Assembly (NCBI RefSeq): GCF_005281615.1
Contig: NZ_SZZM01000005.1
Location: forward strand, 248,001 to 312,000
Length of the DNA stretch: 64,000 nucleotides
Direction: 5' to 3'
DNA from: Rhodoligotrophos defluvii
GTDB taxonomy: Bacteria > Pseudomonadota > Alphaproteobacteria > Rhizobiales > Im1
Of this stretch, positions 44,013 through 52,545 are shown piece after piece. The stretch's first letter is position 1; every line of letters begins with the position of its first letter. The notes below the pieces were generated by a model. It did no database searches and was not told where the DNA came from. It worked only from the letters and a program-made list of their open reading frames with translations. The position numbers and the translations under genes were made by a program.

Positions 44013-45601
44013 TCCTCAAGGACGAGCTCGGCGCCCTTGACCCCCACCAGCATGGAGGGCGCATTGATGTTGCCGGCGGTGATGTTCGGGAAAATGGCGC
44101 TGTCGATCACGCGTAACCCGCCCACGCCATGCACGCGCAGGCGAGGGTCGACCACGCTCGTGCTCGGATCGGGTCCCATGCGGCAGGTGCCGCAGGGGTG
44201 ATAGGCGGAATAGGCCCGCGCCCGGATATCGGCAATTCGTGCCTCATCATCGAGCGGGGCAGGTGCATTCGCTGCCATGATGCGGCGCAAAGGCGCCGCT
44301 GCCGCGATCCTCTCCATGAGCCGCGCACCGGCCAGCATCACCGGAACATCTGCATCTTCGCCCAGCAGATTGGGCTGGATCGACGGCGGCTCGGTCGGGC
44401 TGGCGCTGCGGATGCGCACGTGGCCGCGGCTTGCCGGCCGGCAGAGGGACATGCACAGCGAGAAGGCCGGGAACGGGTCCGGCCGGGTCAGCTTGCGGGT
44501 TTTCGGCGGCGCGCGGTCGTAGGATGAGGGGCAGAAATAGAGCTGCAGATCAGGCACGGACAAATCAGGAGCGCTGCGCACATAGCCGCCTGCATGGCTC
44601 AGGCTGCCGGCAAGCGGGCCGGTGCGCGCCAAAAGGTATCTCAAAGCTGCGAAGGCCCGGGGGACGAGCGGTCCGATCTCCTGGTTCAGGGTCGGGACGG
44701 ACGCGGGACAAGTGATGTCATAGCCGGGATGGTCCTGCAGGTTCTCGCCGACCCAGGGGTTGTCCTTTACCACCGTGATGCCATGGTGGTGGAGAAGTGC
44801 GCCAGGGCCGATGCCGGACAGTTGCAAGAGCTGGGGTGAGTTGATGGCCCCCGCCGACAGGATGACCTCGCGGCCGGCCCGCGCCCTGAATCGCTGCTCT
44901 CGATGGGAATAATCGACACCAGTGCAGCGGCTTCCCTCAATGTCCAGGCGCGTGACCTCAGCACCCGTGACAATGGTGAGGTTGCGCCGACGGCGGGCCC
45001 GCTGCAGGAAGGCGCGCGCGGCGGACAGGCGCCGGCCGCCCGCGATGGTGACGGGATAGAAGCCCATACCCTCCTCGTCGCGGTTGAGGTCGGCAGCACG
45101 CGGCAGGCCAATGCTGTCGGTCGCCGCGAAGAAGGCCTTGCAGGTCGAGTGGGCGAGCGGTGCCATGGTGGTGACCGGCAGGTCCTCCGCCTCGATGCGG
45201 TCATAGAGGGCCATGGCAGACGCGCTGCCCCAGCCCGGGTTGCCGGCCCGTTCCCAATCATCGAAGTCGCCGGGCAGGCCCCGCAGATAGACCATGGCGT
45301 TGATGGCGCTCGACCCGCCGATGATCTTGCCGCGGGGGACATAGACGGAGCGTCCGTCGAGGCCCGGCACCGGCTCGCTCCAATACATCCAGTTCACGGC
45401 AGGGTCATAGAAGGACATGCCGTAGCCGAGCGGTACCTGGACGGAGATGCGGCGGTCGTCCGGGCCGGCTTCGAGCAGCAGCACCGAATAGCGGCCGGAA
45501 CGGGTGAGCCGCTCGGCCAGCGCGCAGCCGGCGGAGCCTGCGCCGATGATGACGAAATCGGCGGCTGGGCCTTGCCGCCCTATCCCTTCTTCTGCTGCCA
45601 A
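43994..45601 (-). CDS. GMC-family FAD oxidoreductase
   Basis: The 535-residue flavoprotein resembles choline and alcohol dehydrogenases of the GMC family. The FAD loop is IGAGSAGCALAERL near residue 20, GKIIGGSSAINAMVYLRG is the GMC signature region, and YHPCGTCRMGPDP near the C-terminus contains the catalytic His. The start is uncertain: no ATG precedes the FAD motif, and the best choice is a TTG at 45601 inside the rhodanese gene end. It is the last gene of a five-gene minus-strand operon. The alcohol substrate is unknown. Confidence 0.9.
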   Translation of the reverse strand: MAAEEGIGRQGPAADFVIIGAGSAGCALAERLTRSGRYSVLLLEAGPDDRRISVQVPLGYGMSFYDPAVNWMYWSEPVPGLDGRSVYVPRGKIIGGSSAINAMVYLRGLPGDFDDWERAGNPGWGSASAMALYDRIEAEDLPVTTMAPLAHSTCKAFFAATDSIGLPRAADLNRDEEGMGFYPVTIAGGRRLSAARAFLQRARRRRNLTIVTGAEVTRLDIEGSRCTGVDYSHREQRFRARAGREVILSAGAINSPQLLQLSGIGPGALLHHHGITVVKDNPWVGENLQDHPGYDITCPASVPTLNQEIGPLVPRAFAALRYLLARTGPLAGSLSHAGGYVRSAPDLSVPDLQLYFCPSSYDRAPPKTRKLTRPDPFPAFSLCMSLCRPASRGHVRIRSASPTEPPSIQPNLLGEDADVPVMLAGARLMERIAAAAPLRRIMAANAPAPLDDEARIADIRARAYSAYHPCGTCRMGPDPSTSVVDPRLRVHGVGGLRVIDSAIFPNITAGNINAPSMLVGVKGAELVLEDYGSAA

Positions 45602-45990
45602 GCCTCCACCGGCCCGCCGGCCGCTTTCCAGCCGCTGAAGCCGCCTTTCATGTTGACGACCTTGGGCAGCCCCATGCGCTTGAGCTGCTGGGTCGCAAGC
45701 AGCGAGCGCCAGCCGCTGGCGCAGTGGAGCACGAAGGTCTTGTCCTCGCCGAACACTGGCTTGAAATAGGGACTCTCCGGATCGACCCAGAATTCCAGCA
45801 TGCCACGCGGCGCATGGAACGAGCCGGGGATGCGCCCCTCGCGCTCCAGCTCACGGGGATCGCGCAGGTCCACGATCACCACATCGTCCCGGCCGGCCAT
45901 GGAGACGGCATCGGCGGCCTCCACGCTCTCAACCTCGGCTTCTGCCTCGGCGAGCAGGGCTTTGTATCCATGTTTGAGCGGCTGTGGCAT
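45580..45990 (-). CDS. Rhodanese-domain sulfurtransferase
   Basis: The 136-residue single-domain rhodanese carries the active-site loop with Cys90 (HCASGWRS), which holds a persulfide while moving sulfur between donors and acceptors. The N-terminus has VSMAGRDDVVIVDLRDPRELEREG, the family start. It begins 13 bases after hyuB and ends inside the GMC oxidoreductase gene. A rhodanese in a hydantoinase operon suggests handling of a sulfur-containing compound, though this is inference. Confidence 0.9.
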   Translation of the reverse strand: MPQPLKHGYKALLAEAEAEVESVEAADAVSMAGRDDVVIVDLRDPRELEREGRIPGSFHAPRGMLEFWVDPESPYFKPVFGEDKTFVLHCASGWRSLLATQQLKRMGLPKVVNMKGGFSGWKAAGGPVEAWQQKKG

Positions 45991-46003
45991 GGGCGAGATC
46001 CTT

Positions 46004-48019
46004 TCAAGCTGTTCCAGAGGTGCCGAAGCGTTGGCTCACCGCCATGGCGACGGCGATGACCGAAATATCGGCCGGCGTGACCTTATCACCTCTGGCAAAG
46101 CGCTGCTCGATCTCGCGTGACAGGCGCTGATACATGAGCTGCCGGGCAAGGGGCGGCAGCGGCGCGATTGCTTGGTCGAGCGCCTCGTAGAGCTCATTGG
46201 TCCAGGTGGCATCGTGCCGGTCGCGCGCCGGTCCGAAGGTGAATTCGGGCAGTGGGTTGCCGTTGCGCGCGTTGCGCCGCCGCGCCCGTTCGGCAGTGGT
46301 CGCCGCCTCGTCCAGCGCGCCATTGGCGATACGGACCCCATAGTCCCGGAAGGCGTGCTCCTCGCGCACCAGCCCGTTCAGCACATCCTCGAGGACGCGA
46401 GCGGGCGGGCGTTCCAGCGGGTCACCGAAGCCGCCGCCGCCCTGGGTGCCGATCAGCAGCCGGTCGCCGGCGTCCAGATGCAGCACGTCAATCTTGCCGA
46501 TGTCCTGCGCGTTATTGCCGCCCGGGTTGAGCATGGTATAGCCGGTGGCGCCGGGAAGCCCGCCCAGACGGCCGGCCGGCGGAAAGATATAGCGCTCCAT
46601 GCAGCGCGAGGTCACGGTGGTATAGGGCACGGAGGTCTCGAACTCGATCTCGATGCCGGTGCCGCCGCGATATTTGCCGGCGCCGGCCGAGTCCGGCCGC
46701 AGGGCATAGCGGCGGATGAGGATCTCCGGCATTTCCCGCTCGAGCACTTCCGTTGGCACGTTCTTGAGGAAGTTGAGCATGACCATGGTGCCATCGACCC
46801 CATCCTCCCCGGGCCTTCCGCCGGAGCCGCCCACGATGGGCTGGATGACGCTCACCTTGTTGGTGCCGCGCTCGAAATCGGGCACCGAGACGAGCAGGAT
46901 CGAGCCCTGGCCGGAATCGGTGGCGGGCAGCTCGTTCGGCACGGCCTGGGCCAGGGCCCCGATCGTCACGTCGCCCACCTTGTGCGAGGTGGCATAGCGA
47001 GCCCCATAGGCGGCGCCCGGCATGGGGTTGAGCAGGGAGCCCTTCGGCGCGTGGATGCGGAACGGCCGCACCAGCCCGGCATTGTAGGCGATGGTGGGAT
47101 CGATGGTGCACAGCCAGTTGGTCAGCGCGGTGATCACCATCCAATGGCCGGTCTTGGAATAGGTGGGCAGGTTGAGCGCGGCCCGCACCTGCGGGGCGGT
47201 ACCGGTGAAGTCCAGCAGCATCTCGCCGTCCTTCACGGTCATGGCCAGGTTCACCCGCAGGAGCCCCAGTCCGACCATATCGGCTTCCATGAAGTCGCTG
47301 TAGCGATAGGTGCCGTTCGGGACGCGCCCGATGATGCGGCGTGCCTGGGTCTCCGCATAGTCCAGCACCCGCGGGATGCCGTCGCGAATCTTGGCCCTGC
47401 CGAAGCTTGCGATCAGCTCCTTGACGCGGCGCTCGGCCGTGGCGAGCCCCGCGAGCAGCGCCTTCATGTCTCCCCAGTTCTGATCGCCCGTGCGGGTGTT
47501 GACCAGGAACATGTGGAGGAATTCTTCATCTAGCACGCCCTCGCGATAGAGCTTGCGCGGTGGCACGCGAATGCCTTCCTGCACGAGCTCGTAGCTGGAA
47601 GGCGCAATGCTGCCCGACACCCTGCCGCCCACGTCCGACATGTGGATGAAAGTCCAGGCATAGCAGACGAGCTCGCCCTCGTGGAAAATCGGCTTCCACA
47701 GGAACACGTCGGAGAGGTGGGTGACCATGCCCTCTGTCGCTTCCGGGTCGTTGGTGATGAAGATGTCGCCTTCGCGGACGTCATCGCCCACGCAGCGGAT
47801 GGCAGCACCCATGGGCATGCCCATCATGTTCAGCACGCCGTAGCGCCGGGGCGCGGCGAAGATCTCACCCCCCAGGCTCACCAGGACGGAGCCGTAGTCC
47901 TGGGTTTCCTTCACGAACACGGTGTGGGCGGTGCGGAAGATCACCTGAGCCATCTCGTCCACCACGGCCTGGAAGCGATTGCTCAGGATCTCGAGCTCGA
48001 CCTTCTCGCTGAAGCTCAT
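46004..48019 (-). CDS. hyuB: Hydantoinase/oxoprolinase B subunit (HyuB type)
   Basis: The 671-residue protein belongs to the hydantoinase B family, which pairs with HyuA to open cyclic amides (hydantoins, 5-oxoproline, acetone carboxylation in related enzymes) at the cost of ATP. Conserved segments include FITNDPEATEGMVTHLSDV, WTFIHMSDVGG, and GTQGGGGFGDPLERPP near the C-terminus. Its ATG overlaps the HyuA stop by four bases. Length is normal for the family (about 520-700). Confidence 0.93.
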   Translation of the reverse strand: MSFSEKVELEILSNRFQAVVDEMAQVIFRTAHTVFVKETQDYGSVLVSLGGEIFAAPRRYGVLNMMGMPMGAAIRCVGDDVREGDIFITNDPEATEGMVTHLSDVFLWKPIFHEGELVCYAWTFIHMSDVGGRVSGSIAPSSYELVQEGIRVPPRKLYREGVLDEEFLHMFLVNTRTGDQNWGDMKALLAGLATAERRVKELIASFGRAKIRDGIPRVLDYAETQARRIIGRVPNGTYRYSDFMEADMVGLGLLRVNLAMTVKDGEMLLDFTGTAPQVRAALNLPTYSKTGHWMVITALTNWLCTIDPTIAYNAGLVRPFRIHAPKGSLLNPMPGAAYGARYATSHKVGDVTIGALAQAVPNELPATDSGQGSILLVSVPDFERGTNKVSVIQPIVGGSGGRPGEDGVDGTMVMLNFLKNVPTEVLEREMPEILIRRYALRPDSAGAGKYRGGTGIEIEFETSVPYTTVTSRCMERYIFPPAGRLGGLPGATGYTMLNPGGNNAQDIGKIDVLHLDAGDRLLIGTQGGGGFGDPLERPPARVLEDVLNGLVREEHAFRDYGVRIANGALDEAATTAERARRRNARNGNPLPEFTFGPARDRHDATWTNELYEALDQAIAPLPPLARQLMYQRLSREIEQRFARGDKVTPADISVIAVAMAVSQRFGTSGTA

Positions 48020-50079
48020 AGAGGGGTACCAACGATATTCAGGCGCTCATCCACCGTGAGACGGAAACCCTCCGGTACATAGATGTTCGTGTCGTATTGC
48101 TCAATGACGCAAGGCCCCTCGAGCACGTCACTCACCCCGAGGCTCGCCCGCTGGTATATGCGGGCGCTCACCGTGCGGCCGCGCTCGAAGATCTCGCGGG
48201 AGATCTCCCGCTCCACGCTGCGCGCGGTCCGCGAGGCGATCAGGTTGACCTCGGGTTTGGGCATGATGCCGACCACCTGCACACGCGCCTCGATGAGGCG
48301 GGCGGGGGAGGCCTCGTCGGCATGCCCGTAGACGGCGGCATGGCGTTGGTGAAAGGCATGGGCCAGCCCGGCAGTCGACAGGCTGCTTCCGGTGGAGGGC
48401 AGGGGGACGTTGATCTCGAAGGACTGGCCGACATAGCACATATCGGCGGAGCGCAGGATGTGCAGCTCGTGCACTTCGATGCGCTCGCGGTCGATCCAGT
48501 CATGCGCCTGGGCTTCGAGTTCGTCGTAGACCGCGTTCAGCTCCGCATCGTCCAGATCAAAGATGTCGCGGGTGAGGGTCGACACGAAATCCGCACGCAG
48601 GTCTGCCACCAGGCAGCCGAGTGCGCAGAGCAGGCCGGGCGTGGGCGGTACGATCACTTTCTTGAAGCCGATTTCGCGCGCCACCATGAAGGCATGGGTC
48701 GGGCCGGCCGCACCATAAGGCAGCAGCGCGCAATCCGATGCATCGACACCCCGGCGGGCGATCTGCGGAATGAGACCGGCATAGATATTGGCCGTGGTGA
48801 TCTGCAAAATGGCATCGGCGGTCTCGGAGACGCCCATTTCCAGCTGGTCGGCGAGCCTGCCGATCGCCCGCTTGGCCTTGCCCGCGTCGATCTTCATCTC
48901 GCCCCCCAGAAAATTGTGGGGGCTGCAGATGCCGGTGACCACATAGGCGTCGGTGACCGTAGGGCGGGTGCCGCCACGGCCATAGCAGGCGGGGCCCGGC
49001 ACGGCACCGGCGCTTTCGGGCCCGACCTTCAGCACGCCTTCAGGATTGATCCATGCGATCGAGCCGCCGCCGGCGCCGATGGCCGAGACATCCACCGCCG
49101 GCATGATCACGGGATAGTCGCCGACATTGTTGTCAGTCGCGTATGGCAGCTCGCCGTTGATGACGGCGATGTCGACGCTGGTGCCGCCCATGTCCAGAGT
49201 GATCAGCCGGCTCTCGCCAATGAGCCGGCCGATATAGGCGGCGCCGATCACGCCAGAAGCAGGGCCGGATAGCAGCGTCTGTACCGGCCGGTCCCTGGCC
49301 GCATCCAGGGACATGACGCCGCCATTGGACTTGGTGGAAAAGATCCGCGACGTCATCCCCAGCGCCGAGAGCTTGCTCTGCAGCGTCGAGAAATACCGCT
49401 TCATGCGGCCGCCGACATAGCAGTTGATGACGCTGATCAGGAACCGCTCGTATTCCCGCTGCTGCGGCCACACCTCGGATGAGGTGCAGATATAGGCGTC
49501 CGGCAGCAGCGCCTCCACCCAGGCCTTCGCCTGCCGCTCGTGCACATCGTTGCGAAAGGAATGGAGGAAGCAGATCGCGATATTGTGGATGCCCGCATCG
49601 TAGAGCGCTTTTGCTTCCGCCTCGATCTGGGCGCGATCGATGGGAATCAGCACCGTACCGTCGGACAGAAGGCGCTCGTCGATCTCGCGCATATGCCGGC
49701 GTGGCACGAGGGAGACCGGCTTCGGCACGAACAGGTCGTTGGCTTTGGGCAGCCGGAGACGCCGCAGTTCCAGCGTGTCGCGGAACCCGCGGGTGGTGAG
49801 CACGCCGACCGCGTCGCCATTGCGCTGGAGCAGCGTGTTCACGGCAAGAGTGGTGCCGTGGGAGAAATAGGTGACATCCTGCGGTGTGACCCCGAAGCGC
49901 TTGCCCAGTTCGGCCAAGCCGTTGATGATCGCGTCCTCCGGCGCCACGGTGGAGGCGGTCTTGAGCGCCAGCACGCGGCCGTCACGCTCGTCGAGGGCGA
50001 GGAGGTCGGTGAATGTGCCGCCAACGTCGATGCCGAGGCGTATGCCGGCCTTAGTCCCGGAGGCGAGCGGTGTGGCCAT
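48016..50079 (-). CDS. hyuA: Hydantoinase/oxoprolinase A subunit (HyuA type)
   Basis: The 687-residue ATP-binding subunit has the acetate kinase/Hsp70-like phosphate loops DVGGTFTDLLALD at the N-terminus and LDMGGTSVDIAVINGE in the middle, plus AIGAGGGSIAWI. Together with HyuB it would use ATP to hydrolyse or carboxylate a cyclic amide or ketone. The ATG at 50079 lies nine bases after the ketol-acid reductoisomerase-like gene. A second HyuA-type gene lies at 63141-64000. Confidence 0.93.
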   Translation of the reverse strand: MATPLASGTKAGIRLGIDVGGTFTDLLALDERDGRVLALKTASTVAPEDAIINGLAELGKRFGVTPQDVTYFSHGTTLAVNTLLQRNGDAVGVLTTRGFRDTLELRRLRLPKANDLFVPKPVSLVPRRHMREIDERLLSDGTVLIPIDRAQIEAEAKALYDAGIHNIAICFLHSFRNDVHERQAKAWVEALLPDAYICTSSEVWPQQREYERFLISVINCYVGGRMKRYFSTLQSKLSALGMTSRIFSTKSNGGVMSLDAARDRPVQTLLSGPASGVIGAAYIGRLIGESRLITLDMGGTSVDIAVINGELPYATDNNVGDYPVIMPAVDVSAIGAGGGSIAWINPEGVLKVGPESAGAVPGPACYGRGGTRPTVTDAYVVTGICSPHNFLGGEMKIDAGKAKRAIGRLADQLEMGVSETADAILQITTANIYAGLIPQIARRGVDASDCALLPYGAAGPTHAFMVAREIGFKKVIVPPTPGLLCALGCLVADLRADFVSTLTRDIFDLDDAELNAVYDELEAQAHDWIDRERIEVHELHILRSADMCYVGQSFEINVPLPSTGSSLSTAGLAHAFHQRHAAVYGHADEASPARLIEARVQVVGIMPKPEVNLIASRTARSVEREISREIFERGRTVSARIYQRASLGVSDVLEGPCVIEQYDTNIYVPEGFRLTVDERLNIVGTPL

Positions 50080-50088
50080 GCGCGTGGC

Positions 50089-51081
50089 TCACGCGTCTTT
50101 GGGACGGCGGCCGAGCAGCTTGTACAACTCGTGCTCGCGCTTGATCATCTCGTGCTCGTCATTCTCCGCCATCACCTCTTCCAATTGCTTCAGATTCGCC
50201 TGCTTCTGCTCCTTCAGCGCACGGTAGAAGCTGCCGTTCTTGATGTTGGCGATCATCTCGCGCATCCCGGCCAGGGCCGCCTCGCGGTCGAAATATTGCT
50301 TGGACCAGACCAGATGGCCGAACTGCGCCGTTTGCGAGGCGCGTTTCATGCGCTCGAAAGCGCCGAGATCGCGGCCATATTCGGCCCATTTCACGCCTTC
50401 GCCCGAGGCATAGAGGTCGAGCATCACCGCTTCGGGCGAGCAGCCCGCCTCGACAAGGGCCTCGAACATGGCTCTCAGCCCATAGAGCCCGGGCTGATGC
50501 TCCTCGAACAGGTCGATGAGGGTCTCCTCCTCGAAGCTGGACATGAGCACGCCCATCTTGGTCGACCCGATGCCTTTGGACAGCGCCAGGGTCATATCGA
50601 GGGCGCTGCCGGTCGCATCCTGGTGCACGGCGATGAGGCTCGGAAAGCCGCGGCCTTCGAGGAAGGTGGCGCGCACGCCTTCGCCCAGCATGCGGGGCGC
50701 GACCATGACCACGTCGACATCGGCCGGCGGCTTGATCTCGCCGTAATGAATATTGAACCCGTGGGCGAACGACATGACATCGCCGGGCTTGAGGGTCGGC
50801 TCCACCCATTTCGTGAAAACGTCCGGCTGGCTGTCATCCGAGGTCAGCATCATCTTGATGTCGGCTTGCGCGGCCGCCTCGGCGATGGGCAGGACCGTCC
50901 AGCCATCCTGGCGCGCGATCTCGGCGAACTCGTCCTCTATATTGCCGACGACCACGTCGACGCCGCTGTCCCTGAGGTTCAGCGCCTGCGAACGGCCCTG
51001 ATTGCCATAGCCGATGATCGCGACCTTGCGGCCATGAAGCTTGCTGAGATCCGCATCGGGATCAAAATAGAATTTCTGCAT
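50089..51081 (-). CDS. Divergent ketol-acid reductoisomerase homologue
   Basis: The 330-residue protein is related to IlvC, the NADPH enzyme that makes branched-chain amino acid precursors. It keeps the Rossmann loop (IIGYGNQGRSQALNLRDSG) but with His of the usual GYGSQGH changed. The first pair of metal ligands is kept (Asp190, Glu194 in IDLFEEH), while the second pair appears altered to Asp222 and Ser226, and four residues are missing between them. It is the first gene of the hydantoinase operon, not in a valine pathway, so a different reductase or isomerase activity is likely. A start at 51117 would be 12 residues longer. Confidence 0.8.
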   Translation of the reverse strand: MQKFYFDPDADLSKLHGRKVAIIGYGNQGRSQALNLRDSGVDVVVGNIEDEFAEIARQDGWTVLPIAEAAAQADIKMMLTSDDSQPDVFTKWVEPTLKPGDVMSFAHGFNIHYGEIKPPADVDVVMVAPRMLGEGVRATFLEGRGFPSLIAVHQDATGSALDMTLALSKGIGSTKMGVLMSSFEEETLIDLFEEHQPGLYGLRAMFEALVEAGCSPEAVMLDLYASGEGVKWAEYGRDLGAFERMKRASQTAQFGHLVWSKQYFDREAALAGMREMIANIKNGSFYRALKEQKQANLKQLEEVMAENDEHEMIKREHELYKLLGRRPKDA

Positions 51082-51194
51082 GCCGGCACGGCCCCTCGAG
51101 CGCAAAAGATGTTCCAAATTCCGAGACTTTATATCAGGATACAGAACCAGTAAGAGGCGATCAAGTGCTGTCGAGCGGATGCGAGGGCGTGTGC

Positions 51195-52427
51195 ATGAGA
51201 ACGGATTATAGCGTCATCGTCCTCGGCTTGGGCGGGATCGGCAGCGGCGCGGCCTACTGGCTGGCGCGCCGTGCCGGACGCGATGTGCTCGGCATCGAGC
51301 AGTTCGCCCTAGGTCATGTGCGCGGCGAATCGGGCGATCACTCGCGCATCATCCGCAAGACCTACGACGCCGCGCACTATGTCCGTCTGGCGCAGCAGTC
51401 CTATGCGGCCTGGGAAGAGCTGGAAACGGAGGCGGGCGAGCAGCTGATCTTCAGAACGGGGGAGGTGAATTTCTTCCCTGGACCGGCGACGGTCGAGCCG
51501 ATGGATGCCGAGCTCGTCGACTTGCGGCCGGATGGCTATATCGCCTGCATGGCAGCGGAGGGCGTGCCCTTCGAGGTGCTCGATCCCGATGAAGTTGCGC
51601 GCCGCTTTCCCCAGTTCCGGCTGGACGACAGCATCACGACCATCTATCAGCCCGACGGCGGTTTGGCGGCGGCGGCCCGCTGCACCGCAGCGCACCAGCG
51701 GATGGCCCGCGCCCACGGGGCGAGCCTGGTCGAGAATGCCGGCCGATGCCGCATCCGCGCCAGTGGCGATGGCTATGAGGTCGCGACGGAAAAAGGCACG
51801 TTCAGCGCGAAAAAGCTGGTGGTCGCGGCCGGGCCCTGGACCAATGATGTGCTTGCGCAGCTCGGCACGCGGCTGCCCCTGACGGTCACCCAGGAGCAGG
51901 TCACCTATTTCAAGCCGCCCCAACCCGAGCCATTCGCGCTCGACCGGTTTCCGGTGTGGATCTGGATGACCGACCCCTGCCTCTACGGCTTTCCCATCTA
52001 TGGCGAAGCGGGGGTGAAGATTGGCTTCGACCGGTTCGAGGCGGTGACCGCCGAGACACGCCGCTTTGAGCCTGACCCGCAGAACGAGCAGGACGCACGC
52101 AGCTTCCTCGAGCGATACATTCCGGGCAGCGTGGGTCCGGTGATCTATAGCAAGACCTGCATCATGACCCTGACGCCGGCCAGGGAGTTCGTGATCGACC
52201 GGGTGCCGGGCCACGAGAACTGCTTCGTGGCGATCGGGGCGGGCCACGCTTTCAAGTTCGCCTCCGTCATCGGGCAGGTGCTCAGCGAGCTCGCGCTGGA
52301 CGGCGAAACCGAAAAGGTGGTCGCGCCATTTGCCATCGACCGTCCGGCGCTCACTGCCCCGCATCCGGTGACCACTTGGCCCACGCGCTATCCGCCCACG
52401 GCAGCGCAAGAATGCGGTTCCAAATAG
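51195..52427 (+). CDS. N-methyl amino acid oxidase (sarcosine/N-methyltryptophan oxidase type)
   Basis: The 410-residue flavoprotein belongs to the monomeric sarcosine oxidase group, which oxidises N-methylated amino acids, releasing formaldehyde or an imine. The FAD loop is VLGLGGIGSGAAYWLA, and Cys322 (KTCIMTLTPAREFVID) lies where the covalent flavin Cys of the family is found. I use the ATG at 51195, 10 codons into the longer frame. It is divergent from the hydantoinase operon and opens the plus-strand operon with the ABC importer. Confidence 0.9.
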   Translation: MRTDYSVIVLGLGGIGSGAAYWLARRAGRDVLGIEQFALGHVRGESGDHSRIIRKTYDAAHYVRLAQQSYAAWEELETEAGEQLIFRTGEVNFFPGPATVEPMDAELVDLRPDGYIACMAAEGVPFEVLDPDEVARRFPQFRLDDSITTIYQPDGGLAAAARCTAAHQRMARAHGASLVENAGRCRIRASGDGYEVATEKGTFSAKKLVVAAGPWTNDVLAQLGTRLPLTVTQEQVTYFKPPQPEPFALDRFPVWIWMTDPCLYGFPIYGEAGVKIGFDRFEAVTAETRRFEPDPQNEQDARSFLERYIPGSVGPVIYSKTCIMTLTPAREFVIDRVPGHENCFVAIGAGHAFKFASVIGQVLSELALDGETEKVVAPFAIDRPALTAPHPVTTWPTRYPPTAAQECGSK

Positions 52428-52545
52428 TAGAAATGTGATGTAGCCTTTTGCTTGCGATCAGGCGGAGGCTGCATCGCCCGGTCGGGTGGGGACCGGTTCT
52501 CAAACAGACAAGGCCGGGAAAATCGGCCGACGAGGAGGGTTGATC

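Noticed and set aside
46172-47533. 453-codon plus-strand frame inside hyuB
   Set aside because: Antisense shadow with no domain features.
46004-50079. HyuA/HyuB as part of the aryl-acid regulon, as in anaerobic indoleacetate degradation
   Set aside because: The genes lie more than 20 kb from the TetR operators, have no such operator, and share an operon with a different enzyme set.
49540-51153. 537-codon plus-strand frame across hyuA and the reductoisomerase-like gene
   Set aside because: Antisense to two clear genes, with a composition typical of shadow frames.
51111-52425. Shared word GTTCCAAAT at 51111-51119 and 52417-52425 as a possible IclR operator
   Set aside because: The second copy overlaps the stop codon of the oxidase gene, there is no convincing dyad, and nine bases can recur by chance.
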